Source: Winogradskya humida
GTDB lineage: Bacteria > Actinomycetota > Actinomycetes > Mycobacteriales > Micromonosporaceae
Reading direction: 5' to 3'
Length of the DNA stretch: 64,000 nt
NCBI RefSeq assembly: GCF_016862215.1
Contig: NZ_BOMN01000115.1
Coordinates: 1-64,000, forward strand
Of the stretch, positions 24,614 to 32,756 are shown in pieces. Position numbers and translations under genes: made by a program. Position 1 is the first letter of the stretch. Each line of letters starts with the position of its first letter. The notes under the pieces are model-generated. The model made no database searches. It was not told where the DNA came from and saw only the letters and a list, made by a program, of their open reading frames with translations.

Positions 24614-25186
24614 GTGAGAAAGGTCCGGATAGATCTCTCCGGTTTCTTCACCAACCGGGGGCTGCAGCCGCCGGGGACGACCGGTGACTACGGCTTCAAC
24701 ATCTGGAGCAACACGTTCCCCGCCGAGGAGCTGCCGCCGGCGGGGACGGTGGCCGACGTCGCCGGGGTGCCGTTCTCGTTCCCACCCGATGCGGCTACCG
24801 GGGACAACATCCGCTGCCGGGGTCAGGTGATCGCGCTGCCGGCGGGCGACTGGGACTGGATCTACCTGATCGGCGCGGCGGAGCGGCGGACCGAGGACCA
24901 GGTGGAACTGCGTTACCGCGACGGGAGCGTACGCCCGGCCTGGCTGCGGATGTCGGACTTCTGGCCCGAGACGCCGGTGCGGTTCGGCGAGCCCCTGGCC
25001 TTCCGTACCCGGTCGATGCGCTACCCGCGGCACACCCACCAGAACCACGCCCCGGCCCTGTGGCAGCAGCGGATCGGCATCGCGGAGCCCGGGAACCTGT
25101 CCGCCGTACGCCTGCCCGACAACCCCGCCATGCACGTGTTCGCCCTGACCCTGGTCGCCGACGAGGAGGCCCGCTGTGCGCGTTGA
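24614..25186 (+). CDS. beta-sandwich protein of unknown function in the AmCP operon
   Basis: A 190-residue protein whose N-terminal pattern (IDLSGFFTNRGL, FPAEELPPAG, VPFSFPP) and middle (RGQVIALPAGDWDWIYLIGAAE, then YRDGS) resemble stand-alone copies of a beta-sandwich accessory domain of some bacterial alpha-glucosidase/fucosidase-type enzymes. It shares motifs with the 121-residue protein at 20279. No catalytic motif is obvious. It overlaps the next gene by 11 bases. In the vazabitide and azinomycin pathways aziridine closure is made by a two-protein complex of novel fold; whether this protein belongs to that family cannot be told here. Confidence 0.6.
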   Translation: MRKVRIDLSGFFTNRGLQPPGTTGDYGFNIWSNTFPAEELPPAGTVADVAGVPFSFPPDAATGDNIRCRGQVIALPAGDWDWIYLIGAAERRTEDQVELRYRDGSVRPAWLRMSDFWPETPVRFGEPLAFRTRSMRYPRHTHQNHAPALWQQRIGIAEPGNLSAVRLPDNPAMHVFALTLVADEEARCAR

Positions 25187-26186
25187 ACCCGCCCCCGCCC
25201 CGTTCTGGCGGCACGACCTCACCCACTGCCTGCACACGACGGCGGGCGCGCTGCTCGCCGCCCGCGGCCTGGATCCGCTGGAGACGCTCGGCGCCGGATG
25301 GGGGTTCCGGTTCGTCCCCGGCGAGGTACGCCGTGAGGAGTACTACTTCCCCGGTCACGACGAGGACCTCTTCGCGGGGCTCGCGCCGTACCACCCGGTC
25401 TCGTCGCGCTGGCACCGCCCGGCCGACGCCGACCAGGGCTGGCAGCAGGTCCGCGACGCCCTCGCGAACGGGGTCAGCGTCGCCGTGGCGGCGGACAACT
25501 TCCACCTGCCGTTCCGCCCGGCCTATCGCGACGTGCACACGAACCACCTGATGGCGATCGAGGGCTTCGACGACGAGACGGGCGAGGTGTTCGTCAACGA
25601 CCCGGTGCCGCCGTCGTTCCGGGGCACGATCCCCCTGACAGCGCTGATGGCGGCCCGGGACTCCGGCAACCCGATCGCCCACGACCGCGACCTGTTCTTC
25701 ACCGCCAACCCGATCGGCAACCGCTGGCTCGAGGTGACCATCGGCGCGGACGTGCCCGAGGTCGACGAGGCGTTCGTGGCCCGGGTCGTCGGGAGCAACG
25801 CCGCCGGCTGGCTGGACGGCACCACGGGCCCGGTGCTGACCGGGCTCGCGGGGCTGCGGCACTTCCTGGACGCGGCGGTCGAGGGGTTCGCCGAGCACCC
25901 GGAGAGCGTCGACGAGGTGTTCGTCGTCGGCGGCCCGATGCTCGCCGTCGCCGGGCTGCACGCCGACTTCCTCGACCGGGCCGGTGTCCGCTTCGGTGAC
26001 GTGCGGCTGCGCGAGCTGGGCCGGGCCGTGGACCGCGTCGCCCACCACTGGTCGGCGCTGCGGATCGCCGCCGCGACCGCCCGCGAGGACCGGGTGGCGG
26101 CCGTGCCGGGGCTGCGGCAGCGCACGGCGGCCCTGCTGGGCGACCAGGAGGCCGTCCTGCAGCGGATGAGCCTGGTCGCCGCGTAG
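25176..26186 (+). CDS. BtrH-like papain-fold acyltransferase/peptidase
   Basis: A 336-residue protein with a BtrH N-terminal-type domain. The likely catalytic triad is Cys in LTHCLHTTAGALL near residue 17, His in HTNHLMAIEGFD near 124 and Asp in FVNDPVPP. A C-terminal helical domain follows. BtrH moves an acyl group from a carrier protein onto an aminoglycoside in butirosin biosynthesis; relatives act as transferases or peptide-forming enzymes. Here it could move a carrier-bound group to or from AmCP or an NRPS carrier. The GTG at 25176 has GAGGAGG upstream and overlaps the preceding gene. Confidence 0.7.
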   Translation: MRVEPAPAPFWRHDLTHCLHTTAGALLAARGLDPLETLGAGWGFRFVPGEVRREEYYFPGHDEDLFAGLAPYHPVSSRWHRPADADQGWQQVRDALANGVSVAVAADNFHLPFRPAYRDVHTNHLMAIEGFDDETGEVFVNDPVPPSFRGTIPLTALMAARDSGNPIAHDRDLFFTANPIGNRWLEVTIGADVPEVDEAFVARVVGSNAAGWLDGTTGPVLTGLAGLRHFLDAAVEGFAEHPESVDEVFVVGGPMLAVAGLHADFLDRAGVRFGDVRLRELGRAVDRVAHHWSALRIAAATAREDRVAAVPGLRQRTAALLGDQEAVLQRMSLVAA

Positions 26187-26238
26187 GGGTTATCACCGAC
26201 TCCGCACCGCAGGCCCTACCGAACATCATCGTTAGCGA

Positions 26239-26256
26239 CCGGGCCGCACGGCCCGG
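26239..26256. other. hairpin upstream of the AmCP gene
   Basis: CCGGGCC, a 4-base loop and GGCCCGG form a perfect 7-bp GC stem, 13 bases before the AAGGAG site of the carrier-protein gene. It could stabilise the 5' end of a processed transcript, giving more carrier protein than enzyme, or act as a weak terminator. No U-run follows. Confidence 0.4.
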
Positions 26257-26282
26257 GGCACAACCCACGAAGGAGCATCGGC

Positions 26283-26453
26283 ATGAGCGTTCAGGCGTGC
26301 CCGGAATGCGCGGCGGACGTGACGTTCGCGGCGGAGCCGGAGATGAACTCGATCCTCGAGTGCGGCGAATGCATGGGAGAGCTGGAGGTCGTCTCCGTCG
26401 AGCCGCTGATCATCGCAGTGGCCCCCGAGGTCGAGGAGGACTGGGGCGAATAG
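26283..26453 (+). CDS. lysW: LysW-type amino-group carrier protein (AmCP)
   Basis: A 56-residue carrier protein. It has the LysW zinc-binding pair CPEC (residues 6-9) and CGEC (27-30), an acidic surface and the conserved C-terminal EDWGE, whose final glutamate gamma-carboxyl is the attachment site for the substrate amino group. It is the scaffold on which LysX loads an amino acid and LysZ, LysY, transketolase and aminotransferase act. Start: ATG preceded by AAGGAG at 26269-26274. It lies 30 bases before lysY. The operon layout, with ligase, reductase, kinase and hydrolase all present, makes the assignment strong. Confidence 0.93.
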   Translation: MSVQACPECAADVTFAAEPEMNSILECGECMGELEVVSVEPLIIAVAPEVEEDWGE

Positions 26454-26483
26454 GCGGAGCCGGCGGACCGCGGAGAGGTTGAC

Positions 26484-27509
26484 ATGATCAGCATCGCGAT
26501 TATCGGCGGGGCGGGCTACATCGGTGGCGAGCTCCTGCGGCTCCTGCTCGGGCACCCCGAGGCCGAGGTGGTCGCCGTCAGCTCGACCCGGCTCGCCGGG
26601 CGGCGGGTCGACGGTGACCACCCCAACCTGCGGGGCCGTACGCCCCTGACCTACGTCGAGCCGGGCGCCGTGCCCGAGGTCGACGTCATGTTCTTCACCG
26701 GCTCAGGGCTCGACGACGTCGAGGGCCGCGCCGAGCTGCGACAGCGGGCGAAGATCGTCTTCGACCTGAGCTCGGACCTGCGGCTTGGGGACCCGGAGCT
26801 GTTCCGGTTCCACTACGGCCGCGAGCACCCCACGCCGGAGCTGCTCGGCACCGCGACGCCGGGCCTGCCGGAGCTGCACCGCGAGCAGCTGCGCGTCGCC
26901 GAGCTGGTCAGCGTGCCCGGCTGCATGGCCACGGCGGCGACGCTGGCGCTGATGCCGCTGGCCCGCGCCGGGCTGATCGAGCCCGCGGTCACCGTGGACG
27001 GCCGGGTCGGCTCCAGCGGCTCCGGCGCCTCGGCGGGCGAGATGAACCTGCATGCCGAGCGCAGCGGCGTCCTGCGGCTGTTCGCACCCCTGAACCACCG
27101 GCACCAGGCGGAGATCTCCGCCTTCACCGGGCTCAAGGTCGAGATGACCGCCACCGGGGTGGACGCCGTCCGCGGCGTGCAGGCCGTGGCACGGACGACG
27201 GCGAAGCCCGGCACCACCGAGGCGGCGATCCGGGCGGCGTACCGCAAGGCGTACGCCGATGAGCCGTTCGTCCGGGTGGTGGCGCAGAAGCGCGGCAACT
27301 ACCGGCTGCCCGAGCCGAAGATCCTGCTCGGCTCGAACTACTGCGAGGTCGGCTTCGCGTTCGACCCGGACAGCGGCCAGCTGCTCGCGGTCGGTGCCCT
27401 CGACAACCTCGTCAAGGGCGGCGCGGGCAACGCCGTGCAGAGCCTGAACATCCGCATGGGCTGGGCCGAGGACACCGGACTCAACTTCACCGGCCTGCAC
27501 CCGATGTAG
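26484..27509 (+). CDS. lysY: LysY/ArgC-type [AmCP]-acyl-phosphate reductase
   Basis: A 341-residue homologue of N-acetyl-gamma-glutamyl-phosphate reductase. The N-terminal NADP fold (AIIGGAGYIGGELLRLLLGHP) is followed by the catalytic cysteine in SVPGCMATAATLA, the HRHQAEI histidine segment and the terminal NLVKGGAGNAVQ. It reduces the acyl phosphate made by LysZ to a semialdehyde while the chain is held on AmCP; with glutamate loading the product is AmCP-glutamate semialdehyde, the acceptor for transketolase. It precedes lysZ by 15 bases. Confidence 0.9.
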   Translation: MISIAIIGGAGYIGGELLRLLLGHPEAEVVAVSSTRLAGRRVDGDHPNLRGRTPLTYVEPGAVPEVDVMFFTGSGLDDVEGRAELRQRAKIVFDLSSDLRLGDPELFRFHYGREHPTPELLGTATPGLPELHREQLRVAELVSVPGCMATAATLALMPLARAGLIEPAVTVDGRVGSSGSGASAGEMNLHAERSGVLRLFAPLNHRHQAEISAFTGLKVEMTATGVDAVRGVQAVARTTAKPGTTEAAIRAAYRKAYADEPFVRVVAQKRGNYRLPEPKILLGSNYCEVGFAFDPDSGQLLAVGALDNLVKGGAGNAVQSLNIRMGWAEDTGLNFTGLHPM

Positions 27510-27524
27510 AAGGAGCGACACCCC

Positions 27525-28364
27525 ATGACTTCCGAGATCACCGTCGTGAAGTGCGGCGGCAGCCCCCTGATCGACCGCGCGGCGCTCTGTGCCGACATCG
27601 CCGGCCTGACCCGCGCGGGCGGCCGGGTGGTGCTGGTGCACGGCGGTGCCGCCGAAGTCGACGGGCTCGCCGCACAGCTCGGCGTACCCCAGCGCCGGCT
27701 GACCACCCCCGGCGGGACGTCCAGCCGCTACACCGATCCGGCCACGCTCGACGTGCTGATGATGGCGCTGGCCGGCCGGATCAAACCGGAGCTCGTCGGC
27801 GCGCTCGCCGCCGGTGGGGTCCGGGCGGTCGGGCTGACCGGGCTCGACGGCTCGCTGATCACGGCCCGGCGCCCCGCCGCGCACCGGGCCGTGGTCGACG
27901 GGCGCAAGGTCGTGGTCCGCGACGACCGCAGCGGCCGGATCGAGAACGTCGACGCCGGTCTGCTGCGGATCCTGCTGGCCCACGACATGGTGCCGGTGGT
28001 GTCCCCGCCGGCACTCGGCCTCGACGGCCTGGCGGTCAACGTCGACGCCGACCGGGCCGCCGCGGCGATCGCGGTCGCGCTCGGCGCCACCCGGCTCGTG
28101 CTGCTCACCGGCGCCCCCGGCGTGCTGACCGACCCCGCCGACGAGACGTCGCTGCTGGGCGAGCTGGCCCTGGCGGCGGACGGCACCAGCGGCGTGCCCG
28201 GCGTCGGTGGCGGCATGACCGTGAAGCTCGCCGCCGCGCACGCCGCCCTGACCGGTGGCGTCCGCGAGGTCCGCATCGCCGACGGCCGGTCCGCTGCCCC
28301 GCTCACCGGAGCCTTGTCCGGCAAGGGAACCGCCGTAGTCGAAAACCAGTTGGTGGAGATCTGA
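27525..28364 (+). CDS. lysZ: LysZ/ArgB-type [AmCP]-amino-acid kinase
   Basis: A 279-residue amino-acid kinase of the ArgB/LysZ type. Motifs: VKCGGSPL at the N-terminus, VLVHGGAAEVD, the NVDADRAAAAIAVALGA segment and GGGMTVKLAAAHAAL near the C-terminus. It phosphorylates the side-chain carboxylate of the carrier-bound glutamate-type substrate before LysY reduction. Start is an ATG preceded by AAGGAG. It precedes an NRPS gene by one base, so precursor synthesis and assembly genes share one transcript. Confidence 0.9.
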   Translation: MTSEITVVKCGGSPLIDRAALCADIAGLTRAGGRVVLVHGGAAEVDGLAAQLGVPQRRLTTPGGTSSRYTDPATLDVLMMALAGRIKPELVGALAAGGVRAVGLTGLDGSLITARRPAAHRAVVDGRKVVVRDDRSGRIENVDAGLLRILLAHDMVPVVSPPALGLDGLAVNVDADRAAAAIAVALGATRLVLLTGAPGVLTDPADETSLLGELALAADGTSGVPGVGGGMTVKLAAAHAALTGGVREVRIADGRSAAPLTGALSGKGTAVVENQLVEI

Positions 28365-28365
28365 G

Positions 28366-31300
28366 ATGACCCAGCCCCGTAGTCTTGCTGACACCCGTAA
28401 AGCCCTGCTCGCACTGCGGGAGAGGCAGCGCACCGCCACGCGCGGCACCGGCGACACGATCGTGCCCGCCGACCGCGACCGGCCGCTGCCGCTGTCGTTC
28501 ACCCAGCAGCGGCTCTGGTTCCTCGCCGAGTGGATGCGTGACCAGCCCGTCTACAACGCGCCGATCGTGCTGCGGCTCGACGGCGAGCTGGACCGGGCCG
28601 TGCTGCGCCACGCGGTGAACGATGTCGTCGCGCGGCACGAGATCCTGCGGACCACGTTCCCGTCCGCCAACGGTGTCGCCCATCAGCTCGTCGCCCCCGC
28701 CGGCGACGTGGACCTGCCCGTCATCGACGTGTCCGGCTCGGCCGACCCCGAGACCGCGGCTGCCGAGGCTGTCGCCGCCGCGGTCCGCCGGCCCTTCGAC
28801 CTCGCCGCCGAACCCGGTCTGCGGCCGACCCTCGTGGCCCTCGGCCCGGCCGAGCACCTGCTCGTGCTCGCCATGCACCACATCGTCACCGACGGCTGGT
28901 CCGGCTCGATCCTGCTGCGCGAGCTGGTCGGGTCCTATCAGGCCAGGGCCGCGGGTACGCCCGCCGCCCTGCCCGCCCTGCCGGTCCAGTACGCCGACTA
29001 CGCCGTCTGGCAGCGTGGCCACCTCACCGGCGAGGTCCTCGACACGCAGCTCGCCTACTGGCGCGAGCGGCTGGCCGACCTGCCCACCCTGGACCTGCCC
29101 GCCGACCGCTCCCGGCCCGCCGACCCGACCCGCGCCGGGGCCACCACCGAGCGCATGCTCTCCCCGGAGCTGCAGCGCGACGTGCACACGATGGCGCGCG
29201 CCGAGCGGGTCACGCCGCTCGCGGTTGCGCTGGCCGCGTTCACGGTGCTCGTCTCGCGCTACACCGGGCAGGACGACATCGTGCTCGGCTCGGTGCTGTC
29301 CGGGCGTACCCGTCCCGAGACCGAGCCGCTGATCGGCTTCTTCGCGAACACCGTCGTGCTGCGTACCGACACGGCGGGCGACCCGACGTTCCGGGAGCTG
29401 CTGAATCGCGCGAAGGACACGGTGGTCGGCGCGCACTTCCACCAGGACCTGCCGTTCGGGCACCTCGTGGACGAGCTCAGCCCGGAGCGCGATCCCAGCC
29501 GTAACCCGCTGTTCCAGGTCTGCTTCACCTACCAGAACGGCGGTGCGACCTCGGGCACGGCCGGCGGCCTGAACATCACGCCGTACTCCGTCGACGCCGG
29601 GACGGCCCGCTTCGACCTCGCCGTCGAGATCGTCGACGTGCCCGGTGAGGGGCTGCGGCTGTGGACCGAGTATTCGACCGAGCTGTTCGACGCGGCCCGC
29701 ATCGAGCGCCTGCTCGACCACTACCAGCGCCTGCTCACCGCGGCCCTCGCGGACCCCGGGCTGCGGCTGAGCGAGCTGCCGCTGATCAGCGACGCCGAAC
29801 GTGAGCAGCTGCTGCACACCTGGAACGACACGAGCCGTGACTTCGGCACCGCCGAGCTGACCCTGCACCAGGTCGTCGAGGCCGCCGCGGACCGCGACCC
29901 GGACGCCCCGGCGTTGCGGTTCGCCGGAAGCACGGTCACCTATGGCGAGCTCGACACGCGCGCCAACCGCCTGGCCCACCGGCTGCGCGCGGCCGGCGTC
30001 GGTCCGGACAGCATCGTCGGCGTGCTCTTCGAGCGGGGACCCGCGCTGCCCGAGGCGTTCCTCGGCGTGCTCAAGGCCGGCGGCGCCTACCTGGCGCTCG
30101 ACCCCGAGCACCCGCCGGCGCGTCGTGAGCTGGTGCTCGGCGAGGCCGCGGCGACCGTGGTCGTCACCACCGCGGAGCTCGCCACCGGTCTGCCCGCCCA
30201 CATCACCGCGATCCTGCTCGACGATGCCCCGCAGGACACGCCGTCGCACCGCCCCGAGCCGGTCTCCGGGCCGGGCGACCTGGCGTACATCGTCTTCACC
30301 TCCGGCACGACCGGGAAGCCCAAGGGCGTACCCGTCGAGCACCGCAGCATCGTGAACTTCGTCAGCGGCATCGTCGACGTCTTCGGGCTCGGCCCCGGCG
30401 ACCGGGTGCTGCAGTACGCCAACCCGTGCTTCGACGTCAGCCTGTTCGACTTCTTCGCGAGCCTCGGCAGCGGTGCGACGCTCGTGCAGGCGCCGCGGCG
30501 GGTGCTGCTGGACCCCGACGAGCTCAAGGGCCTGCTCCGCGACGAGCGGGTCACCGTCACCGACCTGCCGCCCGCCGTCCTCGGCCTGCTCGACCCGCAG
30601 GAGCTGCCCGATCTGCGCGCGTTGTTCGTCGGGCTCGAGGCGTTCCCGGGTGAGCTGGTCAACCGCTGGATGGCCGGTGGCCGCGAGTTCCACAACGGGT
30701 ACGGCCCCACCGAAGCCACCGTCGCCTGCGTCGACCATCGCTGCGCCCCGGTCCACCACGACAGCATGCCGCCGATCGGGAAACCGCTGCCGAACTACCG
30801 GGCCCACGTGGTCGACCGGTTCGGCAACCTCGCCCCGGTCGGCGTGCCCGGCGAGCTGCTCATCGGCGGCAACCTGGCCCGCGGCTACCTCAACGACCCG
30901 GACACCACGTCACGCAAGTTCATCCCCGACCACCTCGGCGACGACGGGCGGCTCTACCGCACCGGGGACCTGGTCCGCCGGCGTGAGAACGGCGACCTCG
31001 ACTTCCTCGGCCGGGTCGACAACCAGCTCACGCTGCGCGGGCTGCGGATCGAACCGGGCGAGATCGAGCAGGCCCTGACGTCGTACGCCGGCATCACCGA
31101 GGCCGTCGTCGTGGCGCACGGGCACGGCGTGCACGCCCGGCTGATCGGCTACGTCGTGGCCGCCGGGGAGGTCGACGTGGTCCGGCTGCGGTCGCATCTG
31201 GGGGAGCGGCTGCCCGCGTACCTCGTGCCCGCCGTCCTCTCTGTCCTGCCTGAGCTGCCCCGGGCAGCGAGCGGCAAGCTCGACCGCAAGCGTCTCCCCG

Positions 31301-31626
31301 CGCCGGACAGCACCCCGGTCCTGGCCGCGCACGAGCCCCCGGCGACCGACACGCAGCGCCGGCTCGCCGCCATCTGGACCGAGCTGCTCGGCGTCGCTGA
31401 CCCGGGCGTGCACGACAGCTTCTTCGCTGCGGGCGGCAACTCCCTCAAGATCACGCAGCTCGGCTCGCGGATCCGGGAGGGCTTCGGCGTGGAGCTGGAG
31501 CTGCGCGAGCTGTTCGTCAACACGACGATCGCCCAGCTCGCCGATGTGATCGAGACCCGCGAGCTGTCCGCCATCGACGACGACGAGCTGGCCGCCCTGC
31601 TCGCCGAGGAGGAGGACGCGCGATGA
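28366..31626 (+). CDS. NRPS single module C-A-T
   Basis: A 1086-residue module in the precursor operon. Condensation domain about 40-470 (HHIVTDGWS), adenylation domain about 490-985 (TSGTTGKPKG, NGYGPTE, SGKLDRK), carrier domain about 1000-1070 (FFAAGGNSL, attachment serine). The code read by alignment with PheA is about DVFDLVGVAK, unlike common codes; the acidic residue at the 278 position could face a basic substrate. The A5 region before NGYGPTE reads FVGLEAFPG rather than the usual GGE form. Because the gene is in the AmCP operon, its substrate may be the diamino acid. It overlaps the next gene by ATGA. Confidence 0.92.
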   Translation: MTQPRSLADTRKALLALRERQRTATRGTGDTIVPADRDRPLPLSFTQQRLWFLAEWMRDQPVYNAPIVLRLDGELDRAVLRHAVNDVVARHEILRTTFPSANGVAHQLVAPAGDVDLPVIDVSGSADPETAAAEAVAAAVRRPFDLAAEPGLRPTLVALGPAEHLLVLAMHHIVTDGWSGSILLRELVGSYQARAAGTPAALPALPVQYADYAVWQRGHLTGEVLDTQLAYWRERLADLPTLDLPADRSRPADPTRAGATTERMLSPELQRDVHTMARAERVTPLAVALAAFTVLVSRYTGQDDIVLGSVLSGRTRPETEPLIGFFANTVVLRTDTAGDPTFRELLNRAKDTVVGAHFHQDLPFGHLVDELSPERDPSRNPLFQVCFTYQNGGATSGTAGGLNITPYSVDAGTARFDLAVEIVDVPGEGLRLWTEYSTELFDAARIERLLDHYQRLLTAALADPGLRLSELPLISDAEREQLLHTWNDTSRDFGTAELTLHQVVEAAADRDPDAPALRFAGSTVTYGELDTRANRLAHRLRAAGVGPDSIVGVLFERGPALPEAFLGVLKAGGAYLALDPEHPPARRELVLGEAAATVVVTTAELATGLPAHITAILLDDAPQDTPSHRPEPVSGPGDLAYIVFTSGTTGKPKGVPVEHRSIVNFVSGIVDVFGLGPGDRVLQYANPCFDVSLFDFFASLGSGATLVQAPRRVLLDPDELKGLLRDERVTVTDLPPAVLGLLDPQELPDLRALFVGLEAFPGELVNRWMAGGREFHNGYGPTEATVACVDHRCAPVHHDSMPPIGKPLPNYRAHVVDRFGNLAPVGVPGELLIGGNLARGYLNDPDTTSRKFIPDHLGDDGRLYRTGDLVRRRENGDLDFLGRVDNQLTLRGLRIEPGEIEQALTSYAGITEAVVVAHGHGVHARLIGYVVAAGEVDVVRLRSHLGERLPAYLVPAVLSVLPELPRAASGKLDRKRLPAPDSTPVLAAHEPPATDTQRRLAAIWTELLGVADPGVHDSFFAAGGNSLKITQLGSRIREGFGVELELRELFVNTTIAQLADVIETRELSAIDDDELAALLAEEEDAR

Positions 31627-32756
31627 CGACCGGCTTCCGCGACGACGTGCGTACCCTGCTGGAAGAGGATTCGGTACGCAGCACCGTCGCCGACATCGCG
31701 GCCTACCCACCGGGTACCGAGGTCGCCCTGCTCGACGTCTACCGCCGGCTCGGCGAACGCGGCTGGCTGGCCCCCGGCTGGCCCGTCGAGTACGGCGGCC
31801 TGGGCCTCGGCGCCGTCGAGAACGCCATCGTCACCGAGGAGCTGACCCGCGCGGGGATCCCGGACGACGTCCACGTGCTCTGCGTCGACCTCGTCGGGAT
31901 GTTCCTGCTGCATGCCGGCACCGCGGAGCAGAAGGCCCGGCACCTGCCCGCGCTGGCCCGCGGCGAGCGCCTGGCCACCGTACTGTTCAGTGAGCCCGAA
32001 GCCGGCTCCGACCTGGCCGCGCTGCGCACCACCGCACGCCGGGACGGCACCGGCTGGCGGCTGCGCGGAAGCAAGATCTACAACCTGAAGTCGCAGTACG
32101 GCGACTTCGCCCTCTGCGCCGCCCGCACGACCGACAGCCCGGTCGCCATGCACGGGATCACCCTGTTCCTGCTGCCGTTGCGTGCCCCGGGTGTCCACAT
32201 CGAACCGGTGCCCGGCATGGCCAACGACCGGTTCAACCTCGTGGTCATCGACGACGTCCGGCTGGACGACGCCGACGTGGTGGGTGAACCGGACAACGGC
32301 TGGCAGCTGCTCAACGACATGCTGCAGCTCGAACGGACCGGCATCGACTTCCACGCCAAGGCGCGCCGGCTGCTCGACCAGACCATCGACCGCGCCGCCG
32401 GGCAGGGCCTGCTGGACGATCCCGAATGGGCCGGCCGGCTCGCCGAGCTCGACGCGACGCTGCGGGCCGGGCACGCCCTCGCCTGGGAGCAGGTCCACGC
32501 GCTTGCCGGCGGCCGCCCGGACCCGGTCACCTCCGCGATGGCCAAGTGGTACACGTCCGAGCAGATCCGCCCGATCCTCACCGCCGGCACGGAGCTGGCC
32601 GGTCTCGGCGCGGCGCTGAGCGCGTGGGACGGCACCACCGGCGACGACGGCACGTGGGAGGCCGCGCTGCGGATGGGCCCGTCGCACCGGCTCGCCTCCG
32701 GTACCTCCGAAGTCATGCTCTTCCTCATCGCGACCAACGGTTTGGGGCTGCTGTGA
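31623..32756 (+). CDS. acyl-CoA dehydrogenase-like flavoprotein 1
   Basis: A 377-residue acyl-CoA dehydrogenase family protein. Visible are the N-terminal helical part, FSEPEAGSDLAALRTTA for FAD and substrate contact, GSKIYNLKSQYGDF, and the C-terminal helix bundle with HRLASGTSEVMLFLIA. In NRPS/PKS clusters such pairs often oxidise carrier-bound acyl chains at alpha-beta. It is translationally coupled to the C-A-T module before it and to the second dehydrogenase after it. Confidence 0.88.
   Translation: MTTGFRDDVRTLLEEDSVRSTVADIAAYPPGTEVALLDVYRRLGERGWLAPGWPVEYGGLGLGAVENAIVTEELTRAGIPDDVHVLCVDLVGMFLLHAGTAEQKARHLPALARGERLATVLFSEPEAGSDLAALRTTARRDGTGWRLRGSKIYNLKSQYGDFALCAARTTDSPVAMHGITLFLLPLRAPGVHIEPVPGMANDRFNLVVIDDVRLDDADVVGEPDNGWQLLNDMLQLERTGIDFHAKARRLLDQTIDRAAGQGLLDDPEWAGRLAELDATLRAGHALAWEQVHALAGGRPDPVTSAMAKWYTSEQIRPILTAGTELAGLGAALSAWDGTTGDDGTWEAALRMGPSHRLASGTSEVMLFLIATNGLGLL

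Noticed and set aside
28303..30807. 834-residue minus-strand frame antisense to the C-A-T module
   Set aside because: No domain motif, shadow composition, and it overlaps both the kinase end and NRPS in the coding direction.
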